From: JAQUKH01 sp043809805
GTDB lineage: Bacteria > JACRDZ01 > JAQUKH01
Assembly: GCA_043809805.1 (NCBI GenBank)
Contig: JBDROR010000207.1
Span: 1 to 10,243, forward strand
DNA length: 10,243 bases
Reading direction: 5' to 3'
Shown: positions 1-7,131 of the stretch, piece after piece
Layout: each line of letters starts with the position of its first letter
How positions within the stretch are numbered: position 1 is the first letter of the stretch
The notes under the pieces: model-generated
Seen by the model: the letters and a program-made list of their open reading frames with translations, nothing else
Databases searched by the model: none
Told to the model about the DNA's origin: nothing
Position numbers and translations under genes: made by a program

Positions 1-792
1 TTTATCTTTTCTATAATCTTTTATTTCTCTAATTAACCAGTTCTTATATATATCTTTTTTATCTTGGGTTTTATCGTTTATATAAAAAATGTTATGAAGG
101 AGAATTCCCGATTGTGTTTCATCTTTTTTTCCATTCGCGGCATCTTCCTGCGAATCTTTAATGTTTGAATGCGCGAATGTTTTTATTAATTCTTTAAATT
201 TAGGATTTTGAAGCTTTTCAGCCAACTGAAGAACTTGACTGTCATCAATTTGCTGAAAAGATAAAGGGGCGATATCATGGCCCCGCACAAGCATCGATAG
301 AGGTTCAATTTTTCTTAAAAATCCATTTAGGGAAACTAAAATATTACTCAGTATCATCTTTATCTGTTTTTTTATTTGCCGAGTTTCTTTCCCTGCTATT
401 AAATCATCAAAATCCATATTTTTAGAATTTGTCAAAAAACTATTGGAATTTACAAAAAAATTCTGTGTTTTTTTGCCTTCTTTAATTGTTTTAAATTCAC
501 TAAAAATTTTACCCGCGATCCAATAAGAATCTACCGGATGATCTTTCGTAAAGGACTGAATATTTTTTAAAGAATAATGTTCAACCAGGCCTTCTAATAA
601 AAAATAACTCATCCATAATTCGATAGGAACTTCTTCCAAATTTTTCAGGACAGGATTTTCCAGATAAAATAAACAAAATAAATCGGTTTTAAGGCTTATT
701 TCTTTTATATCATTAGTTGAAGATTTATCCAGATTATTAAATATCTCTAAAGTGTGAGGCGTTGCGGCTACCATATACCTATTCCCTGCCAT
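1..792 (-). CDS. Unrecognised protein, 3' end beyond window (possible VWA-protein N-terminal region)
   Basis: Open for 264 codons from an ATG at 792 to the window edge, so the C-terminus is missing. The start is set by AAGGAGGG, 7 nt upstream. It begins 26 nt after the stop of the V-ATPase D gene with no terminator between, so it is probably the last or a later gene of the operon. The visible protein is soluble-looking, helical and rich in Lys, Asn and Asp, with no signal peptide or membrane segment. Residues 1-105 are mixed hydrophobic/acidic; 135-165 form a basic helix; 190-203 read LAEKLQNPKFKELI, followed by a polar stretch (209-228). The pattern of a Gly, then about 18 residues, then LAE-x-L-x-(N/S)PK-x-(K/R)-x-(L/I) recalls the region before the VWA domain in ViaA-like bacterial proteins. 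That is memory-based pattern matching only; the diagnostic metal site (DxSxS) would lie outside the window. Function is not assigned. Confidence 0.8.
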   Translation of the reverse strand, partial: MAGNRYMVAATPHTLEIFNNLDKSSTNDIKEISLKTDLFCLFYLENPVLKNLEEVPIELWMSYFLLEGLVEHYSLKNIQSFTKDHPVDSYWIAGKIFSEFKTIKEGKKTQNFFVNSNSFLTNSKNMDFDDLIAGKETRQIKKQIKMILSNILVSLNGFLRKIEPLSMLVRGHDIAPLSFQQIDDSQVLQLAEKLQNPKFKELIKTFAHSNIKDSQEDAANGKKDETQSGILLHNIFYINDKTQDKKDIYKNWLIREIKDYRKDK

Positions 793-799
793 CTGAGAA

Positions 800-807
800 C
801 CCTCCTT
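800..807 (-). promoter_or_regulatory. Ribosome binding site of the gene at 1-792
   Basis: AAGGAGGG on the minus strand, 7 nt before the ATG at 792. It is one of the strongest SD matches in the window and selects this ATG over the in-frame Met at codon 7. It lies in the 26-nt gap behind the D gene. Confidence 0.8.
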
Positions 808-818
808 AAATAAATAAA

Positions 819-1472
819 TTAATTTTCACTTGATATATTCTTCTTATTTTTTTCTATTGCCTTCTTAACCTTTTTTAAGCGAAACAGATCTTCACGAGCA
901 CGTTCCTCCAGGGTCATTTTGATATAAACAACCTGCATTTTCAAAGCAGGAACGACAATATGTTCCAATGCGTTTACACGGCGGTTAGTCTTTTGAATTT
1001 CTTCCCCAAGACGGCGAAGCCTTGTTTCAATATGAGCATTATCAATAATTACATCAACTATTTTTTCAAATTTTTCCGCGGTTTCGCTGATACGGCTGCT
1101 TACGCCTGTAATACTATAACCTCTTGAAAACTGGTTTCGGATCGGGCTCACTCCCTTCGTTACGACAGGCAATGGCACTCCCATAACTTGTGTACCTGTA
1201 ATTGACGCGGTTACATCTGATTTTGTCGCGAAACTGGCTGATTTTACCGTTATCATTCCATCAACCGCCTGAGCGGTCGCAAGCGAATATTGGCCTTCCG
1301 CCAAAGCACGCTGTAAAAAATTACTCATGCGAAGCGCGTGATCAAGAACTTTCATAAATTCCATCATTAAAGCGTCCCGCTTTTGTTTTAATAATTCTTT
1401 CCCTTGATTCGCAAGACTTATCTGATTTTTCTTTTGTAATAGTTCTGTTCTGGTAGGACTGGACTGCTCCAT
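819..1472 (-). CDS. atpD: V/A-type ATP synthase subunit D (central shaft)
   Basis: Subunit D (NtpD) forms the long antiparallel coiled coil that rotates inside the A3B3 head and, with F, transmits torque to the c ring through C. The 217-residue protein has the usual family length. The N-terminal helix has the family pattern PTR-x-x-LL...ANQGKELLKQKRD (residues 6-33), and the C-terminal helix includes RLRRLGEEIQKTNRRVNALE (151-170) and ALKMQVVYIKMTLEERARED (176-195), ending in a Lys-rich tail. The middle (about 60-135) is the less conserved Ser/Thr/Gly-rich tip. The start ATG is 9 nt after the B stop; a GGAG at 1485-1488 lies against the B stop codon, so translation is probably coupled. The stop is TAA. 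It is the last recognised ATPase gene. Nothing unusual is seen, and the identity is firm. Confidence 0.97.
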   Translation of the reverse strand: MEQSSPTRTELLQKKNQISLANQGKELLKQKRDALMMEFMKVLDHALRMSNFLQRALAEGQYSLATAQAVDGMITVKSASFATKSDVTASITGTQVMGVPLPVVTKGVSPIRNQFSRGYSITGVSSRISETAEKFEKIVDVIIDNAHIETRLRRLGEEIQKTNRRVNALEHIVVPALKMQVVYIKMTLEERAREDLFRLKKVKKAIEKNKKNISSEN

Positions 1473-1481
1473 AAATTATCT

Positions 1482-2879
1482 CTACTCCGTTTTCGCTTTT
1501 ACACGGTATTTTGAAATATGCTCTTTTTTAACCTGTTTCAATTCATTATCAGGGTAGGAAGAAACCAATTCCCATCCTAAATCCAATGACTGTTCAATAG
1601 TCCTGTCTTCGCTTCCCTGAGAAATAAAAAACTTTTCAAAATCATCGGCAAATTTTAAATGCTTGCGATCCAATTCGGAAAGAGCCTCTTCTCCAACAAT
1701 AGCTACTAACCTTCTTAAATCGCGCCCCTGCGCGTAAGAAGCATACAATTGATTCGCGATACCGCGATGATCTTCTCTGGTTTTGTTATCACCTATTCCC
1801 ATATTCATTAAACGCGAAAGGCACGGCAAAACATCTATAGGTGGAAAAACTCCCCGTCTAAATAAAGAACGGCTGAGAACAATTTGCCCTTCGGTAATGT
1901 ATCCGGTCAAATCAGGAATTGGATGCGTTATATCATCATCCGGCATTGTCAAAATAACAAGCTGGGTTATAGAACCTTTTTTCCCCTTAATCCTGCCTGC
2001 TCTTTCATATATTGTCGAAAGGTCGGTATACATATATCCCGGATATCCGCGCCTGCCTGGAACTTCTTCACGAGCCGTTGAGATTTCACGTAACGCTTCA
2101 CAGTAATTTGTCATATCCGTTAAAATAACCAACACCTGCATGTCGTGTTTAAACGCGAGATATTCCGCGACTGTTAAAGCGCATTTAGGCGTGACTATTC
2201 TTTCAATTGTCGGGTCATCAGCCAGATTCAAGAAAAACACAACTTTCTGTAACGCACCGGTTTGTTCAAAACTCTTTTGAAAAAACGAAGCTTCTCTATT
2301 AGTGATTCCCATAGCCCCGAAGACAATCGCGAATTCCTCGCCGCTTTTGACCTTTGCCTGCTGTATAATTTGCGCTATCAACTCATTGGCAGGCAGGCCC
2401 GATCCGGAAAATATCGGAAGTTTCTGCCCCCGGACCAAGGTGTTCAAACCATCAATCGCTGAGATACCTGTTTGAATAAAATCTCTGGGTTCAGCTCTTG
2501 AATATGGATTTATAGGTGAACCTGATATTTCCAACATTTCTTCAGGGATTATTTCAGAACCACCATCAATAGGTTTCCCAAAACCGTTCAATACTCTACC
2601 CAATAAGTCCACAGAAACACCAATCTTCGCAACTTCACCTTTAAATTTAACATTTGTCTTATCCACATCTATGCCTTGTGTACCTTCAAATATTTGCACA
2701 CAAGCCACTTCTTCGGAAATTTCCAATACCTGCCCATTCCGGACTTTCCCATCAGGTAAAGTTATTTCAACCATTTCTCCATATGAAACCCCTTTTATCC
2801 CCTTTACAAAAATTAAAGGCCCTGTAACATAATTAATTGTACGATATTCAGTAGATACCAACTTTATTTTATTTGACAT
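1482..2879 (-). CDS. atpB: V/A-type ATP synthase subunit B (non-catalytic nucleotide-binding)
   Basis: Subunit B (NtpB) alternates with A in the A3B3 hexamer and supplies the arginine side of the catalytic interface. Its own site is non-catalytic. The 465-residue length is standard. The beta-barrel N-terminus covers about 10-80 and the RecA-like fold about 90-360. In place of a Walker A loop there is PIFSGSGLPANELIAQI (155-171), the degenerate B-type loop without the GKT. Family landmarks include ILTDMTNYCEALREIS (252-267), GRRGYPGYMYTDLSTIYERA (275-294) and the SRSLFRRGVFPPIDVLPCLS segment (336-355). The start ATG lies 3 nt after the A stop, with GGAGG (2891-2895) inside the last A codons at a rather long 11-nt spacing, so translational coupling to A is likely. 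The stop is TAG, 9 nt before D. Confidence 0.98.
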   Translation of the reverse strand: MSNKIKLVSTEYRTINYVTGPLIFVKGIKGVSYGEMVEITLPDGKVRNGQVLEISEEVACVQIFEGTQGIDVDKTNVKFKGEVAKIGVSVDLLGRVLNGFGKPIDGGSEIIPEEMLEISGSPINPYSRAEPRDFIQTGISAIDGLNTLVRGQKLPIFSGSGLPANELIAQIIQQAKVKSGEEFAIVFGAMGITNREASFFQKSFEQTGALQKVVFFLNLADDPTIERIVTPKCALTVAEYLAFKHDMQVLVILTDMTNYCEALREISTAREEVPGRRGYPGYMYTDLSTIYERAGRIKGKKGSITQLVILTMPDDDITHPIPDLTGYITEGQIVLSRSLFRRGVFPPIDVLPCLSRLMNMGIGDNKTREDHRGIANQLYASYAQGRDLRRLVAIVGEEALSELDRKHLKFADDFEKFFISQGSEDRTIEQSLDLGWELVSSYPDNELKQVKKEHISKYRVKAKTE

Positions 2880-2882
2880 TTT

Positions 2883-4643
2883 TTATAATACCTCCAATGC
2901 AACAATATCTTTGACTATTTTTTCAGCAAAATGCGACAATACTTCCTCTGCTTTGTCTAAAGCGATTTCTTTCATTCTTGAAATTTCACTTTTAATGGGT
3001 AAATCGAAAACCTGCTGTAAAGTTACGCCTCTTTCGACTGCTTCAGCAGTCGCGTTGTAAAAATTAATGATCACTTTTAACATCAAATACTGTTTCTTCG
3101 GCGAACAATAGGCATCTACCTCATGGAAAGCAAATTGTTGAAGGAAATCCTCTCTAATTATTCTTGTAATTTCCAATATTATTTTTTCTGTCTCAGGCAG
3201 CGCGTCCGGGCCCACTAACTGAACAATTTCCTGAAGCTCCACTTCCTTCTGTAAAAGAAACATCGCCTTATCTCTGAGCTCTTTCCAATCGGAAGCGACA
3301 TTTGCCAAATACCAATTCTGTACTTGATCCACGTACAAAGTATAACTTTTTATCCAATTAATAGCCGGGAAATGCCTTCTATGCGCAAGATTCGCGTCCA
3401 ATGCCCAAAAAGCGCCTGAAATCCGCAGAGAATTTTGTGTCATTGGTTCGGAAAAATCTCCTCCTGGCGGGGATACAGCCCCAACAACTGTAATTGAACC
3501 GAAACGATCTTTTTTACTTGAATAGCACGCAATTCTACCGCTTCTTTCATAAAAATTAGCCAGACGTGTAGCAAGATAAGCAGGATATCCTTCCTCCCCC
3601 GGCATCTCTTCCAATCGGCCTGATACTTCTCGTAAAGCTTCACCCCAGCGAGAAGTAGAATCAGCCATCATTGCGACATCATAACCCATATCTCTAAAAT
3701 ATTCCGCTAAAGTAATTCCTGTATAAATAGAAGCTTCACGGGCGGCGACCGGCATAGTAGACGTATTAGCGACAAGAATTGTCCTTTGCATTAAAGGAAT
3801 TCCTGTTTTCGGGTCAACCAACTGAGGGAATTCAACAAGAACTTCAGTCATTTCATTCCCGCGTTCACCACATCCGACATAAACAATTATATCTGCGTCA
3901 GCCCATTTAGCTAAAGATTGCTGAGTTACCGTTTTACCGCTGCCAAACGGACCGGGTATAATCGCATTCCCGCCTTTAGCAATGGGGAAAAAAGTATCAA
4001 AGATTCTCATTCCTGTTAAAAAAGGTAAATCTGGGTCTAATTTTTTTCCAAAAGGCCTGGCAACACGCACAGGCCACTCTTGCTTCATTTTAATTTCAAA
4101 ATTATTATCCAACGTGACAACAATTTCATCTACTGTATATTCACCCTTTTTAACAACTTTAATAACCTTATGAAGCTTTTCAAGCGTGGTTGGTACCATT
4201 ATTCTATGTTCAAAAGTCCCGTTTTCCATGACAATCCCAACAATATCTCCACCACCTATCTCATCACTGACACTAACTTTTGGCTCAAATAACCATTTTT
4301 TACTTGTATCTAAAGCGGTAACATTTACTCCTCTTGAAATATAATCGCCATATTTTTTCGCGATCTCCGGCAAAGGACGTTGAATACCGTCATAGATCGA
4401 AGTTAAGAGGCCGGGACCCAACTCAATCTTTAAGGGCTGTTCAGTGCTTATTACCGGTTCCCCTATAACTAAACCCGAGGTATCTTCGTATACTTGAATT
4501 GTCGCTTTATCCGCTTCTAAACGGATAATTTCTCCGATCACGTTCATATCGCCCACTTTCACAACGTCATACATTTTCGCACCAGTCATCTCTTTCGCGA
4601 TTACAACCGGCCCGGATATTTTTGATATTTTTCCTTTCAGCAT
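2883..4643 (-). CDS. atpA: V/A-type ATP synthase subunit A (catalytic)
   Basis: Catalytic subunit (NtpA, EC 7.1.2.2 family): hydrolyses or synthesises ATP at the A/B interface of the soluble V1 head. The 586 residues match the family length. Order: N-terminal beta barrel (1-75), the A-specific 'non-homologous' or bulge region (about 110-190), the RecA-like domain with Walker A GPFGSGKT (231-238), the catalytic glutamate in CGERGNE (258-264, E260), MMADSTSRWGEALREVSGRL (325-344) containing the Walker B Asp, GEEGYPAYLATRLANFYERS (349-368), and SPPGGDFSEP (391-400), then the C-terminal helical domain. All key catalytic residues are present, so the enzyme should be active. The start ATG is preceded by AAGGA (4649-4653). 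Unusually for this operon, a 104-nt spacer containing a palindromic repeat separates it from F. Confidence 0.98.
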   Translation of the reverse strand: MLKGKISKISGPVVIAKEMTGAKMYDVVKVGDMNVIGEIIRLEADKATIQVYEDTSGLVIGEPVISTEQPLKIELGPGLLTSIYDGIQRPLPEIAKKYGDYISRGVNVTALDTSKKWLFEPKVSVSDEIGGGDIVGIVMENGTFEHRIMVPTTLEKLHKVIKVVKKGEYTVDEIVVTLDNNFEIKMKQEWPVRVARPFGKKLDPDLPFLTGMRIFDTFFPIAKGGNAIIPGPFGSGKTVTQQSLAKWADADIIVYVGCGERGNEMTEVLVEFPQLVDPKTGIPLMQRTILVANTSTMPVAAREASIYTGITLAEYFRDMGYDVAMMADSTSRWGEALREVSGRLEEMPGEEGYPAYLATRLANFYERSGRIACYSSKKDRFGSITVVGAVSPPGGDFSEPMTQNSLRISGAFWALDANLAHRRHFPAINWIKSYTLYVDQVQNWYLANVASDWKELRDKAMFLLQKEVELQEIVQLVGPDALPETEKIILEITRIIREDFLQQFAFHEVDAYCSPKKQYLMLKVIINFYNATAEAVERGVTLQQVFDLPIKSEISRMKEIALDKAEEVLSHFAEKIVKDIVALEVL

Positions 4644-4669
4644 ATTTTTCCTTTTAATAAATTGTTAAA

Positions 4670-4735
4670 TTGTCATTTCGACCGAAGGGAGAAATCCTTC
4701 CCCAGATAGATTCCTCGCTTCGCTCGGAATGACAA
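4670..4735. repeat. 66-bp imperfect palindrome (REP/MITE-like intergenic element)
   Basis: Two 27-nt arms, 4670-4696 and 4709-4735, are inverted copies of each other with 4 mismatches, around a 12-nt loop. The right arm read on the minus strand starts TTGTCATTCCGAGCGAAGCG; the left arm starts TTGTCATTTCGACCGAAGGG. The element fills most of the F-A spacer. Motifs of the form GTCATTCCGAGCGAAGCGAGGAATC are, from memory, a recurrent dispersed intergenic repeat in several bacterial groups. In the mRNA it would make a long stem between the F stop and the A ribosome binding site. It has no following U-run, so it is not a classical terminator. Arms are visible directly; mobility and genome copy number are inferred. 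Confidence 0.88.
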
Positions 4736-4747
4736 TAAATATTGATT

Positions 4748-5083
4748 TCATTTTTTCCCCAATGAAATATCGAAACCAATTGCTTTACGGATTAAACGCG
4801 CTAAATAATTCCGCCGCGCGTCACCAACTACCTCAATCTTTTCCCTTACCGGCAAAGCAACAACAATAGGTTTGTATACACGATCAATTTTTTCCTGCGT
4901 GCGTTGATCTATCGCAGATACAAAGCTCTCATTTAGGCCAATAATTCCAACAGTATCATCATTCAAAAGAGTGATTAAAATCTTTTTTACTTCTTCACTA
5001 TTTGAAGCCTCGTATGATTCAATTCCGGCCAATCTAAAACCATAGACAGTGTCTTTGTCAGAAATTACAACAACTTTATACAA
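4748..5083 (-). CDS. atpF: V/A-type ATP synthase subunit F (central shaft)
   Basis: Subunit F (NtpF) binds the D coiled coil in the rotating shaft and, in related enzymes, modulates activity. The protein has 111 residues, normal for the family. It shows the Rossmann-like fold pattern: VVVISDKDTVYGFRLAGIES (4-23), a hydrophobic strand VGIIGLNES (45-53), and KPIVVALPVR (71-80), then a C-terminal helix. The start codon is TTG: no ATG or GTG fits, AAGGGAG (5089-5095) sits 5 nt before the TTG, and the conserved first strand begins at residue 3. It starts 16 nt after the C stop. The stop is TGA. A palindromic repeat follows before the A gene. Confidence 0.95.
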   Translation of the reverse strand: MYKVVVISDKDTVYGFRLAGIESYEASNSEEVKKILITLLNDDTVGIIGLNESFVSAIDQRTQEKIDRVYKPIVVALPVREKIEVVGDARRNYLARLIRKAIGFDISLGKK

Positions 5084-5088
5084 AACTG

Positions 5089-5095
5089 CTCCCTT
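5089..5095 (-). promoter_or_regulatory. Ribosome binding site for the TTG start of atpF
   Basis: AAGGGAG on the minus strand, 5 nt before the TTG codon at 5083-5081. It lies in the 16-nt gap after the C stop and supports TTG as the initiator. Confidence 0.7.
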
Positions 5096-5099
5096 CGTC

Positions 5100-6527
5100 T
5101 TATATCAATACCAACTCCTCACGTATTTTGCTTTCGGGCATGCCGACTTTTTTACAACGCATGATAATTCGCAAATTTACAACCTCATTATATTTCCGCC
5201 AAATATATCCAATTGGAATACCTACCGACAAAGAATTTTTGTTATAAACACTGGCGCCTCTTTTTATAACCATTTCTTCTATTTTTCTCTCCAGAACAGA
5301 TATCGAGTTATGTTCTAAAAAACGCTGTAAAACACTCTTTAAAATCACACCAAAAGAAGTCGAACCTAATTCTTTTAACACATTTTCAACATCCATTGTT
5401 AAGCACATTTTAACAAATCTTTCTTCACTTATTTCGTTCCCCCCGGGCACAAAATACTCTTTAACACGTTTTTTAACATCATCTTCGGTGTATGAAACAG
5501 TATCTTTTAGTTTTACTTCCTTCACAATCTTCTTTGTACCATATTTTGTAACATATTTTTTTCTACAGTTGCAAATAATTTTTGAACTTTTAAAATATTC
5601 TTTTAGCAAATAAAAACTATTTCTTAGCAATCTTATTAATATGTTTGACTTTTTTTTTGTTGTAAATATAATCCCGCCGCTTCTTCGTTCCTGAAGCAAT
5701 TTCCCCCACAAAGTGTTTTCTTCTTTCTGCGGCTCCGGTTCAACTTTTTCCCCGCTTCCCTTTTTCCCTTTTTTCTCTTCCTTTTTCTCTGTTTTTTTTT
5801 CTTCTTCTTTCTTATGCATTAGATCTTCTATGTTCATTAATTGCAGTCTTAGTATTGTAGTCGCGTTAATAGCATCTATCTCGTAAAAAATTAATTCTTC
5901 CAGAATTTTAGAATTATAGCTCTTATTTTTTATTAAATCCAAAACGTACTGATAATACGCCTTGTATAACGATAATTCAAGAATTGGTAAATCATTTTGA
6001 TCAATATACTCTTTATATTTATCGTTTAACGCCTTCGCGTAAGACGATCCCCAGACAGCTAACAAACCAATTATTTCTTTAATCGTTTTTTGTTGTGATA
6101 ATTGTTCCAAAAATGGAATTTCTAATTCTCCAGCAGGAATAAGGCTTTCTAAAATCTGCTCTGGTGTCTCTTTAATGTGTACCCCTCTAAGCAGAGTAAT
6201 GATATTATGCAAATCCCAGCGTCCAAGTAAAAGCAAAATTAAATCATGAGGCTCCCCAGCAGTAAAATTTAATATTCGCCTAAAATTGCGAGCTAAATTC
6301 CTCTTGAGAGCCTCATCTACCCCCGCCATCTCTGATTTAGAGATAGCACATTCTTCCACTTCTACCCTATATGGTGACTTCTCCAGAAGACTTATCAAAC
6401 TCATAAATTCATGAGTACGTATTAATTCTTCATAGAAATCACGACCAAGAAGCAAACTTTTCATTACCCTTACACGTGCATTTATATACCCATAACTGTC
6501 TATATCTGCACGTGTTTTACCCTTCAT
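5100..6527 (-). CDS. atpC: V/A-type ATP synthase subunit C with a large internal insertion
   Basis: Subunit C (NtpC, equivalent to eukaryotic subunit d) is the funnel that couples the D/F shaft to the c ring. The protein is 475 residues with this start; bacterial and archaeal homologues are usually about 320-390. Family signatures: DIDSYGYINARVRVMKSLLL (8-27), LLGRWDLHNIITLLRG (100-115), YEIDAINATTILRLQL (215-230), FVPGGNEISEERF (359-371) and the C-terminal VGIPIGYIWRKYNEVVNLRI (435-454). Between residues about 233 and 355 lies extra sequence: a Lys/Glu low-complexity linker (238-270), then a basic, partly hydrophobic part with a CNC cysteine pair (319-321). I chose the ATG at 6527 because GAGGTG lies 7 nt upstream and the family N-terminus begins directly after it; the in-frame ATG at 6542 has no SD. 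It overlaps the end of E by 11 nt. The frame stays open and family-like on both sides of the insertion, so a frameshift is unlikely. Confidence 0.93.
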   Translation of the reverse strand: MKGKTRADIDSYGYINARVRVMKSLLLGRDFYEELIRTHEFMSLISLLEKSPYRVEVEECAISKSEMAGVDEALKRNLARNFRRILNFTAGEPHDLILLLLGRWDLHNIITLLRGVHIKETPEQILESLIPAGELEIPFLEQLSQQKTIKEIIGLLAVWGSSYAKALNDKYKEYIDQNDLPILELSLYKAYYQYVLDLIKNKSYNSKILEELIFYEIDAINATTILRLQLMNIEDLMHKKEEEKKTEKKEEKKGKKGSGEKVEPEPQKEENTLWGKLLQERRSGGIIFTTKKKSNILIRLLRNSFYLLKEYFKSSKIICNCRKKYVTKYGTKKIVKEVKLKDTVSYTEDDVKKRVKEYFVPGGNEISEERFVKMCLTMDVENVLKELGSTSFGVILKSVLQRFLEHNSISVLERKIEEMVIKRGASVYNKNSLSVGIPIGYIWRKYNEVVNLRIIMRCKKVGMPESKIREELVLI

Positions 6528-7107
6528 TGAAAAGCACCTCATTAAGCTGTGTTTTCAAAAATTCCCTGGATTTCAACAAACGTGATTCAATAGTATTTGA
6601 AACAAAAATACGATTTCCATCTACACCGAGAGTTAATCCCCCTAAATAATCTCTGCCAGCAGTTATCTCATGGTTTAAATTTAACTCTTTTAAACTACTA
6701 CAAGCTAATTCTTTATCCTTTTGATTCACTTCAATTTTAATTTTATTCCCTTTAACCGCATCTAAAGATTCAACCAATAAATTCATAAACACCTTCTTGT
6801 ATGTTTCTTGATTATTGCAGACATCTTTAAGACGCTTTGTTACCTCAAAGTAAATCTTATTAGTAACCTCTTCTTTAGCCTTAGTAATTATTCGTTTATG
6901 ATGCAGATCTGTTTCAATTTGGATCCTGGCAGCATCGCCTTTCAGTTTTTGCTCCATCTTTCCAATATGAAACATTTTTACAGCATGAGCTTCGTCCTCT
7001 GCTTCTTTAATAATCCGCTGTGCTTCTTTTTTAGCTTTATCAATTAGATCATCACGGACAACCCCAGCTTCAATGTCTAGAGTCTCAAATACTTTCTCTA
7101 ATAACAT
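6517..7107 (-). CDS. atpE: V/A-type ATP synthase subunit E (peripheral stalk)
   Basis: Subunit E (NtpE) pairs with the H/G subunit to form the peripheral stalks that hold the A3B3 head against rotation. The 196 residues are the usual length. An N-terminal charged coiled coil (about 18-95: DKAKKEAQRIIKEAEDEA at 23-40 and following) is succeeded by a globular alpha/beta domain that ends with the family signature GGLTLGVDGNRIFVSNTIES (156-175) and RLLKSREFLKTQLNEVLF (176-193). AGGAGAG (7115-7121) lies 7 nt before the ATG. It starts 24 nt after the K stop, and its 3' end overlaps the C gene by 11 nt. This is not the F-type epsilon subunit despite sharing the symbol. Confidence 0.95.
   Translation of the reverse strand: MLLEKVFETLDIEAGVVRDDLIDKAKKEAQRIIKEAEDEAHAVKMFHIGKMEQKLKGDAARIQIETDLHHKRIITKAKEEVTNKIYFEVTKRLKDVCNNQETYKKVFMNLLVESLDAVKGNKIKIEVNQKDKELACSSLKELNLNHEITAGRDYLGGLTLGVDGNRIFVSNTIESRLLKSREFLKTQLNEVLFNEG
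6535..6540 (-). promoter_or_regulatory. Ribosome binding site that sets the atpC start
   Basis: GAGGTG on the minus strand inside the last codons of the E gene, 7 nt before the ATG at 6527. The upstream in-frame ATG at 6542 has no purine-rich site before it, so this SD decides the start and implies E-C translational coupling. Confidence 0.65.
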
Positions 7108-7131
7108 AAAATAACTCTCCTATTGCACAGT

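Noticed and set aside
1783..2462. Open frames on the plus strand within atpB (and similar ones within atpA, atpI, atpE and atpC)
   Set aside because: They lie entirely opposite well-conserved genes, show no family resemblance and have no convincing ribosome binding sites; they are antisense shadows.
5718..5816. Frameshift or assembly error as the cause of the Lys/Glu-rich part of subunit C
   Set aside because: The frame stays open through the segment and family-like sequence resumes in the same frame downstream; low-complexity K/E linkers are common in real proteins.
6528..6542. Earlier ATG for subunit C at 6542
   Set aside because: No SD precedes it; GAGGTG is correctly spaced for the ATG at 6527, where the family-like N-terminus begins.
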